The position numbers were made by a program, and so were the translations under genes. A model generated the notes under the pieces. It worked only from the letters and a program-made list of their open reading frames with translations, searched no databases and had not been told where the DNA came from. Shown in pieces: positions 4,833-5,546 of a DNA stretch of 5,546 nucleotides (positions within the stretch are counted from its first letter, which is position 1; each line of letters begins with the position of its first letter). Origin of the DNA: JAZKFT01 sp043760535 (GTDB lineage: Bacteria > Bacteroidota > Bacteroidia > Chitinophagales > Chitinophagaceae); the NCBI GenBank assembly GCA_043760535.1, contig JAYUOV010000094.1, positions 1-5,546 on the forward strand, given 5' to 3'.

Positions 4833-5408
4833 TTAATAGTTTAATAATTCTTCTTTAAGCACCTTTAACCGCTCTCTTAAATGCAATACTGCATAGCGTT
4901 TGCGGCTGATGAGGGTGTTTACAGTTTCGCCGGTTTGCTCGGCTATTTGTTTAAAAGGAATGTCGTCCAGTTCGTGTAAAATAAATACCTGCCGCTGTGT
5001 TTCGGGTAGTTCTTCCAATGCATTGTTCAGCGTTTCCCAAAACATGCTGCGAAGGTGTTCTGTCTCCGGGTTATTACCTGGATCAAAAAACAATTCGGCC
5101 CAGTCCAAAAAGGTTTCATCGTCACCGCTGTACACATCATCCAGCAATACTGGTTTGCGTTTTCTTTGTGCGTCGGTTATTTTATTTCGGGTAACGCTAA
5201 ATAGCCAGCCGCTTAATTGTTCTATGGGTTCTGGGTTGCCGGCCAGTTGGTAAAAAACATCCTGCAGTATGTCTTCCGCATCGGCCTCATTGCTTACGCG
5301 TTTGCGGATGAAGCCCATCAGCCTTTTGGTGTAATCATGTATAGCCTGTGTGATATTGCGTTTGGGGTACCCAGCCATGTTGGTATTTATCGTTAGTGCC
5401 TCATCCAT
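4833..5408 (-). CDS. ECF-type RNA polymerase sigma factor (sigma-70 family)
   Basis: A 191-residue ECF sigma factor that would direct RNA polymerase to a specific promoter set. The region 2 domain spans about 21-85: DYTKRLMGFIRKRVSNEADAEDILQDVFYQLA is the core-binding 2.1-2.2 part, and LSGWLFSVTRNKITDAQRKRKP is the -10 recognition part. The linker (86-125) is acidic. Region 4 spans about 127-182, with LEELPETQRQVFILHELDDIPFKQIAEQTG then TVNTLISRKRYAVLHLRERL as the helix-turn-helix that reads the -35 element. The length is normal for the family. The start at 5408 is preferred over M11 at 5378; an A/T-rich leader precedes it. It heads a - strand set with a membrane protein and an HMA-like protein. 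An 8-bp inverted repeat overlaps its start codon. The inducing signal is not evident. Confidence 0.93.
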   Translation of the reverse strand: MDEALTINTNMAGYPKRNITQAIHDYTKRLMGFIRKRVSNEADAEDILQDVFYQLAGNPEPIEQLSGWLFSVTRNKITDAQRKRKPVLLDDVYSGDDETFLDWAELFFDPGNNPETEHLRSMFWETLNNALEELPETQRQVFILHELDDIPFKQIAEQTGETVNTLISRKRYAVLHLRERLKVLKEELLNY

Positions 5409-5429
5409 TATTAATGAAGACGGATGAGG
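5399..5429 (-). promoter_or_regulatory. Inverted repeat overlapping the sigma-factor start codon
   Basis: CCTCATCC (5399-5406) and GGATGAGG (5422-5429) are exact inverse complements around 15 bases. In the transcript the 3' arm covers the G of the ATG and the following codons, so the fold would partly hide the start. It could be a translational control hairpin or an operator. The size is modest and chance cannot be excluded. Confidence 0.4.
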
Positions 5430-5431
5430 GT

Positions 5432-5439
5432 GAAAGATA
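5432..5439 (-). promoter_or_regulatory. Possible -7 promoter element for the sigma operon
   Basis: On the - strand these bases read TATCTTTC, one mismatch from the Bacteroidetes -7 consensus TAnnTTTG, 23 bases before the start codon. No convincing TTTG-type -33 element was found at the proper distance, so this is weak. Confidence 0.25.
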
Positions 5440-5468
5440 TTTTAAAGTCGGGGGAAAATAGTTTGAGC

Positions 5469-5518
5469 ATATAAATACCAACAGGCCATGCTCTTGCATG
5501 GCCTGTTGGTATTTATAT
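5469..5518. terminator. Strong 23-bp hairpin terminator, probably bidirectional
   Basis: Bases 5469-5491 and 5496-5518 are perfectly complementary over 23 bp, with a TCTT loop (5492-5495). The inner part is GC-rich (CAGGCCATGC) and the outer part is A/T only, so each strand ends in a T-rich tail. It sits upstream of the sigma gene and most likely ends transcription coming from a gene beyond the right edge, keeping it out of the sigma operon. Confidence 0.85.
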
Positions 5519-5546
5519 ATATTAAAAAAATTAAGTTTACCGCCAA

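Overview
The window looks like chromosome from a Bacteroidetes (Bacteroidota) bacterium, possibly of the Chitinophagaceae. The basis is moderate-to-low GC, A-rich leaders in place of Shine-Dalgarno sites before most starts, the protein types, and a GTCATTGCGA-type intergenic inverted repeat. This is a judgement from sequence style, not a database result.

Left part (1-3860, + strand). An uncharacterised basic 175-residue protein (100-627) is followed by about 560 bases without a convincing gene. That gap holds the most striking object in the window, a tRNA-like RNA whose halves are in reversed order. A T-arm with a canonical TTCGAAT loop (810-826) runs into a 3' acceptor strand (827-833). A GATA tetraloop joins this to a perfectly complementary 5' acceptor strand (838-844), followed by U8-A9, a canonical D-arm (847-861) and a 5-bp/7-nt anticodon-like arm with loop CTGATAA (863-879). 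The two ends leave through the variable-loop position and can be joined by an 11-bp bulged stem (778-788 with 913-928). The layout recalls the tRNA-mimicking module and stem of bacterial Y RNAs. Downstream come a slipin/SPFH-domain protein with three N-terminal repeats instead of a membrane anchor (1190-2287), a perfect 11-bp hairpin, and an RtcB RNA ligase with all expected active-site residues (2344-3789), closed by a terminator. I read this as an RNA repair or RNA surveillance locus: ligase, SPFH scaffold, tRNA-mimic RNA and perhaps the upstream basic protein. No Ro60/TROVE, archease, RtcA or RtcR gene is visible.

Middle (3874-4009). A REP/BIME-like inverted repeat separates the convergent operons. 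Its two arms keep the same loop and flanks, but their stems have changed in compensating ways.

Right part (4020-5546, - strand). In transcription order there is an ECF sigma factor (5408-4833), a small two-helix membrane protein (4692-4333) and a 73-residue HMA-fold-like protein without a metal-binding CxxC (4241-4020). A perfect 13-bp inverted repeat lies directly before the last gene. A 23-bp perfect hairpin terminator (5469-5518) insulates this set from whatever lies to the right.
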